Below are positions 37,727-46,478 of a stretch of 64,000 nucleotides of DNA, in pieces. The stretch comes from Acidobacteriota bacterium (lineage in GTDB: Bacteria; Acidobacteriota; Terriglobia; 20CM-2-55-15): positions 62,001-126,000 of the forward strand of contig JAJEEE010000037.1 of the NCBI GenBank assembly GCA_022821145.1, given 5' to 3'. Made by a program: the position numbers and the translations under genes. Every line of letters starts with the position of its first letter. The first letter of the stretch is position 1. Below the pieces are notes generated by a model. It was given only the letters and a program-made list of their open reading frames with translations, was not told the origin of the DNA and ran no database searches.

Positions 37727-38152
37727 TTATTCCGGCCGAATCGGCCCCGGCGCCGGCCGGTCGACGCGGTCGACCACGTTGAGGCCGGCCGCCTTCCAGT
37801 CGTTGATGCCGCAGAATTCACCGGCCATGTAGCCGGCGTCGAGGAACATTTGAGCGGCGCGCGACGCGCGCCCACCGCCCTGTCAGTAGAAGACGAGCAG
37901 TACGTCTCGCGGGATATCGGGCATCCGCGCTTCCAGCTCGCCCATCGGAATGTGGATCGCTCCGTCGATGGCGCCGTTCTCGTCGAGTTCCCAGTCTTCG
38001 CGGACATCGATCAGAAGAAACTCGGCGCCGCTCTGCAGGCGTTCCGCCAGCGTCGGGATCGCGATGCGTTCGGTCTCGTCCTGCGGGGCCGCGGCGACGC
38101 CGGCCGCCCCCGCCCATGCGCCCGCCAGAACGCCGATCAGAATCTTTTTCAC
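37727..38152 (-). CDS. Exported rhodanese-like protein with in-frame TGA at the catalytic Cys (candidate selenoprotein)
   Basis: Read through one TGA (37885-37883), this is 141 aa: signal peptide (about 1-22), then a rhodanese fold with LLIDVREDWELDENGAIDGAIHIP, VLLVFY, the TGA codon at residue 90, QGGGRASRAAQMFLDAGYM and GINDWKAAGLNVV, ending at TAA 37727. Rhodaneses have CxxGxRS here; the TGA replaces exactly that Cys. Without readthrough the protein ends just before its active site. The GTG at 38152 has GGAGG eight bases before it. Alternative: a Cys-to-stop mutation (TGC or TGT to TGA) in a young pseudogene. Confidence 0.75.
37856..37872 (-). promoter_or_regulatory. SECIS-like hairpin after the rhodanese TGA
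   Basis: On the minus strand GGCGCGCGTCGCGCGCC folds into a perfect seven-pair stem with loop GUC. It starts 10 bases after the TGA, and the loop begins after 17 bases. The minimal fdhF SECIS of E. coli is also a 17-nt stem-loop, about 11 bases after UGA, with GUC in its loop. High GC content makes chance hairpins easier, so the call depends on the protein context. Confidence 0.6.
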
Positions 38153-38238
38153 GTACCCTACCTCCAGGCAACGTCTCACGCCCGGAACGTTATCACGACC
38201 GGGACCGCCCGAACAGGACTAACGGCCCGCCCCGGCCC

Positions 38239-40290
38239 TCACGCCCGTTTCGGAGACACGCCGTCCATAGCGGAGGAGACACTGTCCAGAACGACGCGGA
38301 CGGACGGCAGGAAGTGCGCGCGCCGGCGCTCGAGCGCCAGGATGCGCTTGGCCTTCTCGGGACGTTGGGCGAGTTCCGGTTCCGGCACCGCGGCAAAGCC
38401 GCGGCGGCCCGAGGCGGCCGTCACGACCTGGAACTCCCCTTTCTTGAGCCCCAGGTAGACCCAGTCTCCGGTTCGCACGGCCGCGATGGCCCCACCGGCG
38501 ATCGCCTCGGGAACGACATGGGCGATGGACAAGCCGTTCCCGCCGAAGACCACGCGCCCGTCGGTCGCGATCACGCACCCGTGGGCCAATCCCGCGTCCC
38601 GGCCCGGGATCTCGATTTCGGGCATGCCCGACGCGCGCGGACCCTCCCCTCCGACGAACACGATCACGCGCAGCAGACCGCCCTCCACCAGGTAGTCCCA
38701 CAGCCGCTGCCGGGTCCAGGCGGGCGATGGATCCCCGGAACGGTCCGTCGCGCCCTCTGGCCCCCAGTTCAATAGCCACGTCCGGTAGAGATCGTCCCGG
38801 GTGACTTTCTTCCGTAACCGATCGAGCACGCCCCCGGGTCCGGCCTGAGCCTCCACGAAAGCCTCGCGTCCCAGAAAGAACTCGGCCAGGTACACCTTCT
38901 GATCGTAGGGCGATGGATCGCCCCCGTTCCGCGCCAGAGCACCCGCGCACAGGTTGCCTCGGAGACCGGACAGTCCCGAGCTCGGGAGCGTGGGCGTCAT
39001 CGTCGAGTGGAAATAACGGCCGTTCGCGGAGCGCGCGTCCGTGATCCGGTGCATCCACGGCCCATCGAGAGTCACGGCGCGATCGTCGATGAGGCGTTTT
39101 TCCGACAATGTTCGCATCAACGTGTCCACGCCCGAGTTGCCGCCGCCGTCGGTTTCCGCGGCGAGACCCGGCGCGGCCCCCCCGTCTTCGAGATCGAACG
39201 AGAGCAGCCGCGGGACCTTCGACATCTTGCGGCCCAGCATGGCCGGACTCAGCCGCACGCCCATGGCTTGCGCGAGGTAGTGGATGTGGAGTTGCCATGA
39301 CGGAGATCCGCCGGTGGCGCTCCAGACCGTCACCGCGTTCTGCATGTTCATCCGCACCAGGTGGGAGACGCTGATCCGGCGCTCGCGCCGGTGTATGCCT
39401 TGAACCAGCCGCCCCACGGCCCGGGCCAGGGCCGCGTCGCCGGGAGGATGGAGCGAAAGGTCCAAGCCGCGCGGGACCAGGCCGAACGCCGCGACGATCA
39501 GCCGGTTGACGAGGGCGGCTTCCCAGGAGCCGGGGTTGGCCCCGTGCGAAGCCGCCCGCCGGGCCACGACGCCTTCGAGCACGTCCTTCTCCGACTCCAG
39601 GATCATTCGTTTCTGGAACGCCCGGTCCAGACAGTCCTTGATCTTCTCGTACGCGGCCGGCGAAATCGGGAGCTCGATCAAGCCGAACAGCGTCTCCGCC
39701 TCCGACGGGGTCAGCTTCTCCCGAATCAACGCGAACGGGCGGCGCTCCTGTTCCGTCAGACGGACCACGGGCCCGACGCTGACGGGTATGAACGACGCGT
39801 ACAGCGGCCGGACTTTCCGGCGCTGCCGCGCCAGGTCAGCCTCGACCAACGCGCGGAGACACCCCACGAACATCTTGTCGCAGGCCCCGAGGACGAAAGC
39901 GGCGTCGTAACCGTGCGCCTCCATCAGCGCGGCGACGTTCGATGCGCAGACGTTGCGTCCCAGAAACGCGTAATGCGACCCGAGCAGCCCGTGAGACAGC
40001 TCCTCGCAGGGGATGGCGTGGGACACCCCGATCGGAAGCGCGTCGTCGGCCCAGAGCCGGCGGATCACACGGCGCGCCAGCTCCCGGGAGCCGAGGCTGG
40101 GAGGATGGTCCTCGGAACCGTGGATCACGGCGACGCGAGGTTCCCCGGCCATGAAACGTTCGAGTATCGCCTCCCGGTCGGGCCGGATGCCCGCGAATCG
40201 CAGCGATTCCTCGATGACCGGATCCAGGATCGTGTACGGCCGAGCCTGGCTGATCAGGGGATCCCTGAACCGGCGCGAGTGCATCTTCAT
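38239..40290 (-). CDS. Divergent IlvD/Edd dehydratase superfamily protein
   Basis: 683 aa, longer than the usual 560-620. Similarity to dihydroxy-acid/6-phosphogluconate dehydratases is clear in the middle (AFVLGACDKMFVGCL for GCDKxxPG) and C-terminal domain (SGLRGNLCAGAL, DGRVVFGGNGLSIAHVVPEA). Key residues are missing: the first cluster cysteine (HGSEDHPPS), the third (no CGGM-TANTM segment) and the base serine (DGRFSGG becomes DGRVVFGG). A normal [2Fe-2S] dehydratase is therefore unlikely. ATG at 40290 chosen; upstream in-frame codons look non-conserved. Function unknown. Confidence 0.72.
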   Translation of the reverse strand: MKMHSRRFRDPLISQARPYTILDPVIEESLRFAGIRPDREAILERFMAGEPRVAVIHGSEDHPPSLGSRELARRVIRRLWADDALPIGVSHAIPCEELSHGLLGSHYAFLGRNVCASNVAALMEAHGYDAAFVLGACDKMFVGCLRALVEADLARQRRKVRPLYASFIPVSVGPVVRLTEQERRPFALIREKLTPSEAETLFGLIELPISPAAYEKIKDCLDRAFQKRMILESEKDVLEGVVARRAASHGANPGSWEAALVNRLIVAAFGLVPRGLDLSLHPPGDAALARAVGRLVQGIHRRERRISVSHLVRMNMQNAVTVWSATGGSPSWQLHIHYLAQAMGVRLSPAMLGRKMSKVPRLLSFDLEDGGAAPGLAAETDGGGNSGVDTLMRTLSEKRLIDDRAVTLDGPWMHRITDARSANGRYFHSTMTPTLPSSGLSGLRGNLCAGALARNGGDPSPYDQKVYLAEFFLGREAFVEAQAGPGGVLDRLRKKVTRDDLYRTWLLNWGPEGATDRSGDPSPAWTRQRLWDYLVEGGLLRVIVFVGGEGPRASGMPEIEIPGRDAGLAHGCVIATDGRVVFGGNGLSIAHVVPEAIAGGAIAAVRTGDWVYLGLKKGEFQVVTAASGRRGFAAVPEPELAQRPEKAKRILALERRRAHFLPSVRVVLDSVSSAMDGVSPKRA

Positions 40291-40460
40291 AGCCGAAAAT
40301 CGACACGGGCCGAATACTCCTTGTCGGCCCGCGTATCCTCCGTTCGATTTCGGATCGCTGACCGGCGGAATATACACCAGGCGGCCGCGCCCTGACAACC
40401 GCACTCCAATGTAAGTTACTTGTTTACATTCACTTAGATGGAGTCAAATATTCCTTGAAA

Positions 40461-41396
40461 TCAGGACGAAAATCGTTTCCGCCGACGGCGTGCGATGGAG
40501 GCGAGCTTGCGCCGCTCGGTCGGGGCGAGATCGCCTGCGCGATGCGCGATGCCTTCCTCCAGCCGCTCGACATCCCCGGGCGACGCGACGCGGCCGGCCA
40601 GCTCGATCAGCTCGTAAAAGGCAGGCGACGAGCGGCCCAGAATCTGGTCCATGAAGGCGAACGAACGGCGGTGGATCGGTGACGGGCCGAGCCGCCGCAC
40701 GGCTTCCTGGTGAGCGGGGGTGCAGTAACCCTTGTGAATCGCGAAACCGTACCCGGGGTACCGCGTGTCCAACTCGCGCATCCGCCGGTCCCGGAAGACC
40801 TTGGCCACGATCGACGCGGCCGCGATGGAGAAGCTCGCGGCGTCGCCACGAGGAATGCCGGACTGGGGCGGGACGATTCCGGGAATCGTTCGACCATCGA
40901 CCAGCACGTGCTCCGGGACGCGTGGAAGCGATTCGACGGCCAACCGCATCGCCCGGAGGCCGGCATGATAGACGTTCAGCCGATCCACCTGGCCGGATTC
41001 GACGACGCCGACGCCGACGCCCACCGCGGCGGCGCGTATCCGGCCATCCAGCATCTCGCGCGTCTCCGGATCCAGGCGCTTCGAATCGTCCACGCCCTCG
41101 ACGCGAACGCCGGGGGGACAGATGACGGCGGCGGCGACGACGGGCCCCGCCATCGGCCCGATCCCGACTTCGTCCACGCCGGCCACGCGTTCCACCCCCG
41201 CCGCCCACAACTCGCGCTCGATGCGGAACAGGGCGTCGAGCCGGTCCCGCTCCCGTTGGCGGGCCTCCATTCGCCGGTGGATTCGACGGTACAACCGCCG
41301 CGCTCCGGCCCGGGGATCGTCCCGCAACCGCGCCAGAACGTCCGGCGGCGCTTCCGCCGACGCCGCGTACGCCCTTTCGAGCTCCTCGAGCGTCAC
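40461..41396 (-). CDS. rnhB: Ribonuclease HII with N-terminal extension
   Basis: 311 aa; the catalytic domain begins near residue 70 (VAGVDEVGIGPMAGPVV). DDSKRLD, HVLVDGR, SIAAASIVAKVFRDR and HKGY are present. The GRG motif that reads the RNA-DNA junction is GIG here. The N-terminal ~65 residues are basic and helical. The GTG at 41396 follows GGAGG by seven bases. It removes ribonucleotides from DNA. Divergent from the DUF4416 gene. Confidence 0.9.
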   Translation of the reverse strand: MTLEELERAYAASAEAPPDVLARLRDDPRAGARRLYRRIHRRMEARQRERDRLDALFRIERELWAAGVERVAGVDEVGIGPMAGPVVAAAVICPPGVRVEGVDDSKRLDPETREMLDGRIRAAAVGVGVGVVESGQVDRLNVYHAGLRAMRLAVESLPRVPEHVLVDGRTIPGIVPPQSGIPRGDAASFSIAAASIVAKVFRDRRMRELDTRYPGYGFAIHKGYCTPAHQEAVRRLGPSPIHRRSFAFMDQILGRSSPAFYELIELAGRVASPGDVERLEEGIAHRAGDLAPTERRKLASIARRRRKRFSS

Positions 41397-41437
41397 TCGA
41401 CCGCCTCCCTCCGCCACAACACGATAAACTCGTCGGC

Positions 41438-42016
41438 ATGGGAACCCCGCGACCTCTCGGGCCGGTCAAGCTGTTCGTGGCGGTGCGGGTGTCGGACGCG
41501 GCGCGGCTGACGCCAACCGAGGCCGCCCTGGTCGAGGCGTTCGGCCCCATCGACCACCGCAGCCGGTGTCTCCCGTTCGACGCCACGCGCTACTACGCGC
41601 GCGAAATGGGAGACGCCGTCCAACGCGTTCTGCTTTCGTTCGAACACCTGATCGCCGCCGACTCGCTCGCATCCGTCAAGCTGCGGACCCAGGGGATGGA
41701 ACAGGTCCTCCGAAACGGCGCGTCCGTTCCGCGCCCGGTCAACCTGGACCCGGGCTACCTGGAACAATCCAAGGTCGTCGTCGCCTCGACGAAGAACTTC
41801 TATCACCGGTTGTACCTGTCCGAGGGAGTGTTCGCCGAAGTCACCCTGCAGTTCAAGAACCACACCTACGAGTGCTTTCCGTGGACCTATCCCGACTACG
41901 CATCCTCCGAGTATCGGGAATTCTTCGTTCGCGCACGGGAGATCTATCGCATGCAGCTCAGAAACCGCTGCCAGACACGCACCGTTCACGAAGGAACCGG
42001 GCCGGTGAACCGATGA
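41438..42016 (+). CDS. DUF4416 family protein
   Basis: 192 aa. PVKLFVAVRVSD at the N-terminus, YYAREMG and NLDPGYLEQSKVVVASTKN with FPWTYPDY in the C-terminal part are typical of DUF4416, a family without known function. A TAAACT box lies seven bases before the ATG, which may mean a leaderless transcript. The stop overlaps the start of the lyase gene (ATGA). Confidence 0.85.
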   Translation: MGTPRPLGPVKLFVAVRVSDAARLTPTEAALVEAFGPIDHRSRCLPFDATRYYAREMGDAVQRVLLSFEHLIAADSLASVKLRTQGMEQVLRNGASVPRPVNLDPGYLEQSKVVVASTKNFYHRLYLSEGVFAEVTLQFKNHTYECFPWTYPDYASSEYREFFVRAREIYRMQLRNRCQTRTVHEGTGPVNR

Positions 42017-42777
42017 CGACATTCTGGAACACGTCGCTCTCCCGCGTATCGAGGAACAAGGTCCTGATCCGAGGCTACCGCGTGGAGGATCTCATGGACC
42101 GCTGCTCGTTCGGCGACATGATCTATCTCAGCTTCACCGGAGAGTTGCCGGCGGGCGCCGAGGGCCGGATCCTGGAGTCGATCGTCGTGTCCAGCACGGA
42201 ACACTCCGTCATGGCCCCGTCGATCAACGCGACGCGTTTCGTGGCCTCCGGAGGCGTCCCCCTCCAGGCGTCGGTCGCCGCCGGCCTGATCGCGCTCGGC
42301 GACCACCACGGCGGCGCCGTCGAGAACTGCGCGCGGTTGCTGCAGTCCGCCGTCGCCGACGGACGCGGAGCCGGCGAGATCGTCGCCGGGCACCGCGCGA
42401 GCGGCACGCGTGTACCGGGCTTCGGGCACCCGTGGCACGACCGCGACCCGCGCACGTCGAAGCTCGTCGCCCAGGCGGAGGCCTGGGGTCTGGCGGGCCC
42501 GCACCTGGAACTCGCGCGGCGGATCTCGGCGGAGCTCGGGAAAGTCATGAACATCGACGGAGCGATCTCGGGCATCATCTCGGACCTGGGCATCGGCTGG
42601 GAGTACGGCAAGGCGTTCTTCCTGATTTCGCGAACGGTGGGACTGGCCGCCCACCACGTCGAGGAAACGACCCGGGAACGGCCGTTTCGCGCCGTCGCTC
42701 CCGAGGATGTCGCCTACGACGGCCCGGAAGAACGCGACCTGCCCGCGCGCAAACCGCCCAGGCCGCCGGATCGCTAA
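42013..42777 (+). CDS. Citrate synthase-like / citryl-CoA lyase family protein
   Basis: 254 aa, the small domain-poor form of the citrate synthase fold. SSTEHSVMAPSINATRFVASGG, ALGDHHGGAVENCARLL and GFGHPWHDRDPR carry the histidines of the citrate synthase active site, and a later DGAISGIISDLG segment the catalytic Asp region. Such short members are annotated as citryl-CoA lyases. The ATG overlaps the DUF4416 stop. The real substrate is unknown. Convergent with the HIT gene; ends overlap. Confidence 0.82.
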   Translation: MTTFWNTSLSRVSRNKVLIRGYRVEDLMDRCSFGDMIYLSFTGELPAGAEGRILESIVVSSTEHSVMAPSINATRFVASGGVPLQASVAAGLIALGDHHGGAVENCARLLQSAVADGRGAGEIVAGHRASGTRVPGFGHPWHDRDPRTSKLVAQAEAWGLAGPHLELARRISAELGKVMNIDGAISGIISDLGIGWEYGKAFFLISRTVGLAAHHVEETTRERPFRAVAPEDVAYDGPEERDLPARKPPRPPDR

Positions 42778-43118
42778 CCCAGACCCGGCCGGAGCGTCCG
42801 TCCGCCCAGCACGTGCAGGTGCAGGTGGAAGACCGTCTGCCCGCCGCCCGCGTTCACGTTGAACAGCGTCCGGTAGCCGGCGGCGGCCGTCCCTTTCGCC
42901 TGGGCGATGCGCGCCCCGGCGCGCATCATGCGGCCGATCATCGGCGCGTCGCCCTCCGTCACGTCGTTCAGCGTGGGTATGTGCTTGCGCGGTACGATCA
43001 GGACGTGGACGGGCGCCTGGGGCTGGACGTCCTCGAAAGCGAAGAGCTCCTCGTCCTCGTAGACGCGCGTCGACGGGATCTCCCCGGCGACGATCTTGCA
43101 GAACACGCAGTCCGGCAT
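42774..43118 (-). CDS. HIT family nucleotide-binding hydrolase
   Basis: 114 aa HINT-type protein. CVFCKIVAGEIPSTRVYED at the N-terminus includes a CxxC pair. The histidine triad HLHLH is at 98-102 in TVFHLHLHVLGG. Likely a purine nucleoside phosphoramidase. Convergent with the lyase gene with a four-base overlap. Confidence 0.93.
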   Translation of the reverse strand: MPDCVFCKIVAGEIPSTRVYEDEELFAFEDVQPQAPVHVLIVPRKHIPTLNDVTEGDAPMIGRMMRAGARIAQAKGTAAAGYRTLFNVNAGGGQTVFHLHLHVLGGRTLRPGLG

Positions 43119-43162
43119 GCGGCTACTCTACCGCACCCGCCCACGTTCGCAACATCCGGGGC

Positions 43163-44851
43163 TTACGCCGGCGAATCCCGTCGGGCCGAGACGCCGCCGA
43201 GCAGCGCTCCGACGGCGACGACGACGACCGCGCCCACCACGTTGTACCAGAGGAACGCGATCGAGGTGGTCACCGAAACCACGCCCACCGCGGCCATCCC
43301 GGCCGCCAGTCCCAGGAAGGCGCCCGTACCGTCGGCGCGCTTGACGAAGAACGCCAGCAGGAAGACGCCGAGAAGCGAACCGTAGAAGTAGGACCCCAAC
43401 AGGTTGACGGCCTCGATCAGGGAGCCCAGCCGCCCGGCGAAGAGCGCCACCCCGCACGCCAGCCCGCCCCAGAGGAGCGTCGCCAGACGCGACACGGCCA
43501 GGTAATGCGCGTCGGCGGCGTCGGCGCGAACGTAGCGCTTGTAGAAGTCGATCACCGTCGCGCCGGCCAGCGCCGTCAGCTCGGAATCGAGCGACGACAT
43601 GGCCGCGGCGAAGATCACCGCGATCATCAGACCCAGGATCCCGGCCGGGATGTACTGGACGAGATACGTCGGAAAGACGTAGTTGACGTCGTTCGACGCG
43701 GCGCCCCGCACCTCGGTCACCAGAGCCTTCGCATCCTGACGCAACCCGGCCAGCTCGGCGTCGTAGGCGGCGATCCGCCCCGCCGCGTCGGAAACGTCGG
43801 CGCCGGCGTCCCGGGCGTCGAGCAACGCCACCGTCTCGCCGAGACGCAGCGCGTGCACACGCTCCTGCTCGGCTTCCAGAGCCGCCAGTTCCCCGGCCCG
43901 GCCGCTCGCCTCGACGACGGCCACCTCGGCCGGGTTGAAGACCAGGGGCGGCCGCTCGAAGTGATAGAAGACGAACAACAGCACGCCGATGGCCAGGATG
44001 AAGAACTGCATCGGGACCTTGAAGAAGGCGTTGAAGACCAGGGCCAGGCGGCTCTGGTCGAGCGACTTCGCCGTCAGGTAGCGCTGGACCTGGCTTTGAT
44101 CCGTGCCGAAATAGGCCAGGGCCAGGAAGAGCCCGCCGATCATGCCCGACCATATCGTGTACTGGTTGGAGGGATCCCAGGAGAGGTCGATGCTGGACCA
44201 CATGCCCTGGATGCCGCCGATGTAGACGACGTCGGAGACGCCCACCTCGGCCGGCAGCGCCGCGAACAGTGCGACGAGGGCGACGGCGATGCCGGCGAAC
44301 ATCATCAGCATCTGCACGACGTCGGTCCAGACGACGGCCGTGATGCCGCCCATCAGCGTGTAGGCCACGGTCACCACGGCCATGATCAGGATCGTGGCGG
44401 TCTCGTCCCACTCCATGATGACCGACAGCACGATGGCCGGCGCGTACAGGATGATGCCCGCGCCGATGCCGCGCTGGACCAGGAAGATGAAGCTGGCGAA
44501 GGAGCGTGTCTTGGCGTCGAACCGGTGCTCCAGGTATTCGTAGGCCGTGTACACCCGGAGCCGGTAGAAGAACGGCACGAAGACGGCGCACAGGATGACC
44601 ATGGCCAGGGGTTGCGGCAGGTAGAACTGGATGAACTCCATGCCGTCGTCGAAGGCCTGCCCCGTGGTGCCGATGAAGGTGATGGCGCTGGCCTGGGTCG
44701 CCATGACCGACAGGCCGATCGCCGCCCAGGGGAGCCTCCGGTTGGCCAGCAGGTAGCCTTCCACGCCCCTGTTCCTGCGGCTGTGATAGACGGCAAAGGC
44801 GATGACGCCCGAGAAGTAGAGGGCGAAGACGCCCCAGTCCAGGCCGCTCAC
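43163..44851 (-). CDS. Sodium:solute symporter (SSS family)
   Basis: 562 aa, about 13 membrane helices. GYLLANRRLPWAAIGLSVMATQASAITFIG at the N-terminus and AYFGTDQSQVQRYL are SSS signatures. A long, soluble, helical insert at about 300-385 (ALEAEQERVHALR...) separates membrane blocks. Solute not predictable. The GTG at 44851 overlaps the stop of a 50-aa membrane protein (GTGA), a likely partner. Confidence 0.9.
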   Translation of the reverse strand: MSGLDWGVFALYFSGVIAFAVYHSRRNRGVEGYLLANRRLPWAAIGLSVMATQASAITFIGTTGQAFDDGMEFIQFYLPQPLAMVILCAVFVPFFYRLRVYTAYEYLEHRFDAKTRSFASFIFLVQRGIGAGIILYAPAIVLSVIMEWDETATILIMAVVTVAYTLMGGITAVVWTDVVQMLMMFAGIAVALVALFAALPAEVGVSDVVYIGGIQGMWSSIDLSWDPSNQYTIWSGMIGGLFLALAYFGTDQSQVQRYLTAKSLDQSRLALVFNAFFKVPMQFFILAIGVLLFVFYHFERPPLVFNPAEVAVVEASGRAGELAALEAEQERVHALRLGETVALLDARDAGADVSDAAGRIAAYDAELAGLRQDAKALVTEVRGAASNDVNYVFPTYLVQYIPAGILGLMIAVIFAAAMSSLDSELTALAGATVIDFYKRYVRADAADAHYLAVSRLATLLWGGLACGVALFAGRLGSLIEAVNLLGSYFYGSLLGVFLLAFFVKRADGTGAFLGLAAGMAAVGVVSVTTSIAFLWYNVVGAVVVVAVGALLGGVSARRDSPA

Positions 44852-45000
44852 GACGCGCCGCGGTCCAACGTCACGGTCAGGACGTAGAGAACGACGATCC
44901 AGGCGGCCGTGTACACGGCGACGGCCCCGTAGAGCCATCGCCAGCTCGGGAAGATCCCGATCCGCCCGCTGTCGGCTTCCTTCGGGAGTTTGGTGTCCAT
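44848..45000 (-). CDS. Small single-span membrane protein, symporter partner
   Basis: 50 aa. One membrane helix at about 23-43 (WLYGAVAVYTAAWIVVLYVL). Its stop overlaps the symporter start as GTGA, indicating translational coupling. Several SSS transporters have a small companion of this kind (for example YhdT with PanF). That this one is a subunit is inference from layout and size. Confidence 0.7.
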   Translation of the reverse strand: MDTKLPKEADSGRIGIFPSWRWLYGAVAVYTAAWIVVLYVLTVTLDRGAS

Positions 45001-45107
45001 AGGATTCCGCAGAATAGGCGAAACGCCGCCGCGCCCGCAATCTCCGCCTTCCGCGAGCGAACGGATCGGCGTTAGAATCGACAGGGGGCCGGAATGCGAG
45101 GGGAGCG

Positions 45108-46478
45108 ATGGGCGAGAACGCAGCGACCCGAGACAGCGGCCTCGAGGCCTCGACCGCCGCTTGGCGACGATACCTGGACCGCCGCGCGACATTTTCGACC
45201 GAGGACCGGGACACGCTCGAAGACCGTCTGCGCGAAGAGGTGCATGCGCTACGCGCGTCAGGCCTGAACGGCGACGAGGCGTTCCTGATCGCCTTGAAAC
45301 GCCTCGGTGAGCACCACGCCGGAACGCGGGAGTTCGCCCGCGAGCACGCGGCGCAACTGTGGGAACCACGCGCGGAAGCGGGCGATCGCGGCACACCGGC
45401 GGGTCCGAACGACGCCCTCGTGGCCATCGGCCTCGGAACTCTCGCCGCCGCCGCGTTCAAGCTGCCCGCCCTCGCCGGCGTCCCGTTCGACGACGCCAAC
45501 GCCGGATGGTACGCCCGCAATTTCAGTCTGTTCGTGCTGCCGTGCCTGGCGGCCTACTTCGCATGGAAACGCCGCCTCCCCGTCGCCCGGTGGGCTCCGG
45601 CGGCGGCCGCGTTCGCGCTCGCCGCGGTACTCGTCAACGTTCTCGGGTTCCAACCGGACTCCATGTCGGAAACGCTCGCCGCGCTGCACCTGCCCATCGC
45701 GCTGTGGTTCGCCATCGGATACGTCCACGCCGACGGGCGATGGAGGAGCGCCGCCCGGCGCATGGAGTTCGTCCGTTTCTCCGGCGAGATGTTCATCCAC
45801 TACGTGCTCATCGCGCTCGGCGGCGGCGTGCTGACCGGGCTGACGATCGCGATGTTCGAGGCGGTCGGTCTGAACGCCGGACCGCTGGCCGCCGCCTGGA
45901 TCCTGCCTTGCGGGGCGCTCGGGGCCGTCCTGGTGGCCGCGTGGCTCGTGGAGGCGAAGCCGGGCGCGGCCGCGAACCTGGCGCCGATGCTGACACGCAT
46001 CTTCACGCCGCTGTTCGCGGCGGCGCTGGCGGCCTTCCTGGCCGCGATCGCCTGGACCGGCAACGCCATCGATGTCGAACGCGAGATTCTCATCGCGTTC
46101 GACCTGCTGCTGGTCGTCGTCGCGGGAATGCTGCTCTACTCCGTGTCGGCCCGGGACGCCGCGTCGCGGCCGAGCGCTTTCGACGCTCTGCAACTGGCGC
46201 TGATCCTGGCCGCTCTCGCCGCCGACGCGATGGCCCTGACGGCGATCTGGGCCCGGATCGCCGAATACGGGGCGTCCCCCAACAAGGCCGCGGCGCTGGG
46301 CCTGAACGTGATCCTGCTGGCCAGTCTTGCCGGATCGGCGTGGCTCCAGGCCCGGTTCCTCGCCGGCCGCGCGGGTTTCGACCGCGTGGCGCGGTGGCAG
46401 ACGGCCTACCTGCCGGCGTATGCCGCGTGGGCGGCCATCGTGGTCATCGTCTTTCCCCTGGTTTTCGGAGGGCGTTAA
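45108..46478 (+). CDS. Polytopic membrane protein with permease-prefix-like domain
   Basis: 456 aa. The soluble N-terminus (about 1-95), with RDTLEDRLREEVHALRASGLNGDEAFLIALKRLG, resembles permease-prefix helical domains. It is followed by ten to twelve membrane helices rich in alanine. GAGGGGAGCG directly precedes the ATG. No transport motif recognised. Convergent with the MATE gene; stops overlap by four bases. Confidence 0.75.
   Translation: MGENAATRDSGLEASTAAWRRYLDRRATFSTEDRDTLEDRLREEVHALRASGLNGDEAFLIALKRLGEHHAGTREFAREHAAQLWEPRAEAGDRGTPAGPNDALVAIGLGTLAAAAFKLPALAGVPFDDANAGWYARNFSLFVLPCLAAYFAWKRRLPVARWAPAAAAFALAAVLVNVLGFQPDSMSETLAALHLPIALWFAIGYVHADGRWRSAARRMEFVRFSGEMFIHYVLIALGGGVLTGLTIAMFEAVGLNAGPLAAAWILPCGALGAVLVAAWLVEAKPGAAANLAPMLTRIFTPLFAAALAAFLAAIAWTGNAIDVEREILIAFDLLLVVVAGMLLYSVSARDAASRPSAFDALQLALILAALAADAMALTAIWARIAEYGASPNKAAALGLNVILLASLAGSAWLQARFLAGRAGFDRVARWQTAYLPAYAAWAAIVVIVFPLVFGGR

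Noticed and set aside
37663-38007. Minus-strand open frame over the end of the rhodanese gene, which might suggest a frameshift
   Set aside because: It encodes no rhodanese residues. The true C-terminus continues in the original frame after TGA, so a frameshift is not needed.
40390-40440. AT-rich inverted repeat with TAAGT and ACTTA arms near the IlvD-like gene
   Set aside because: Too imperfect and short to call an operator; no regulator gene adjacent.
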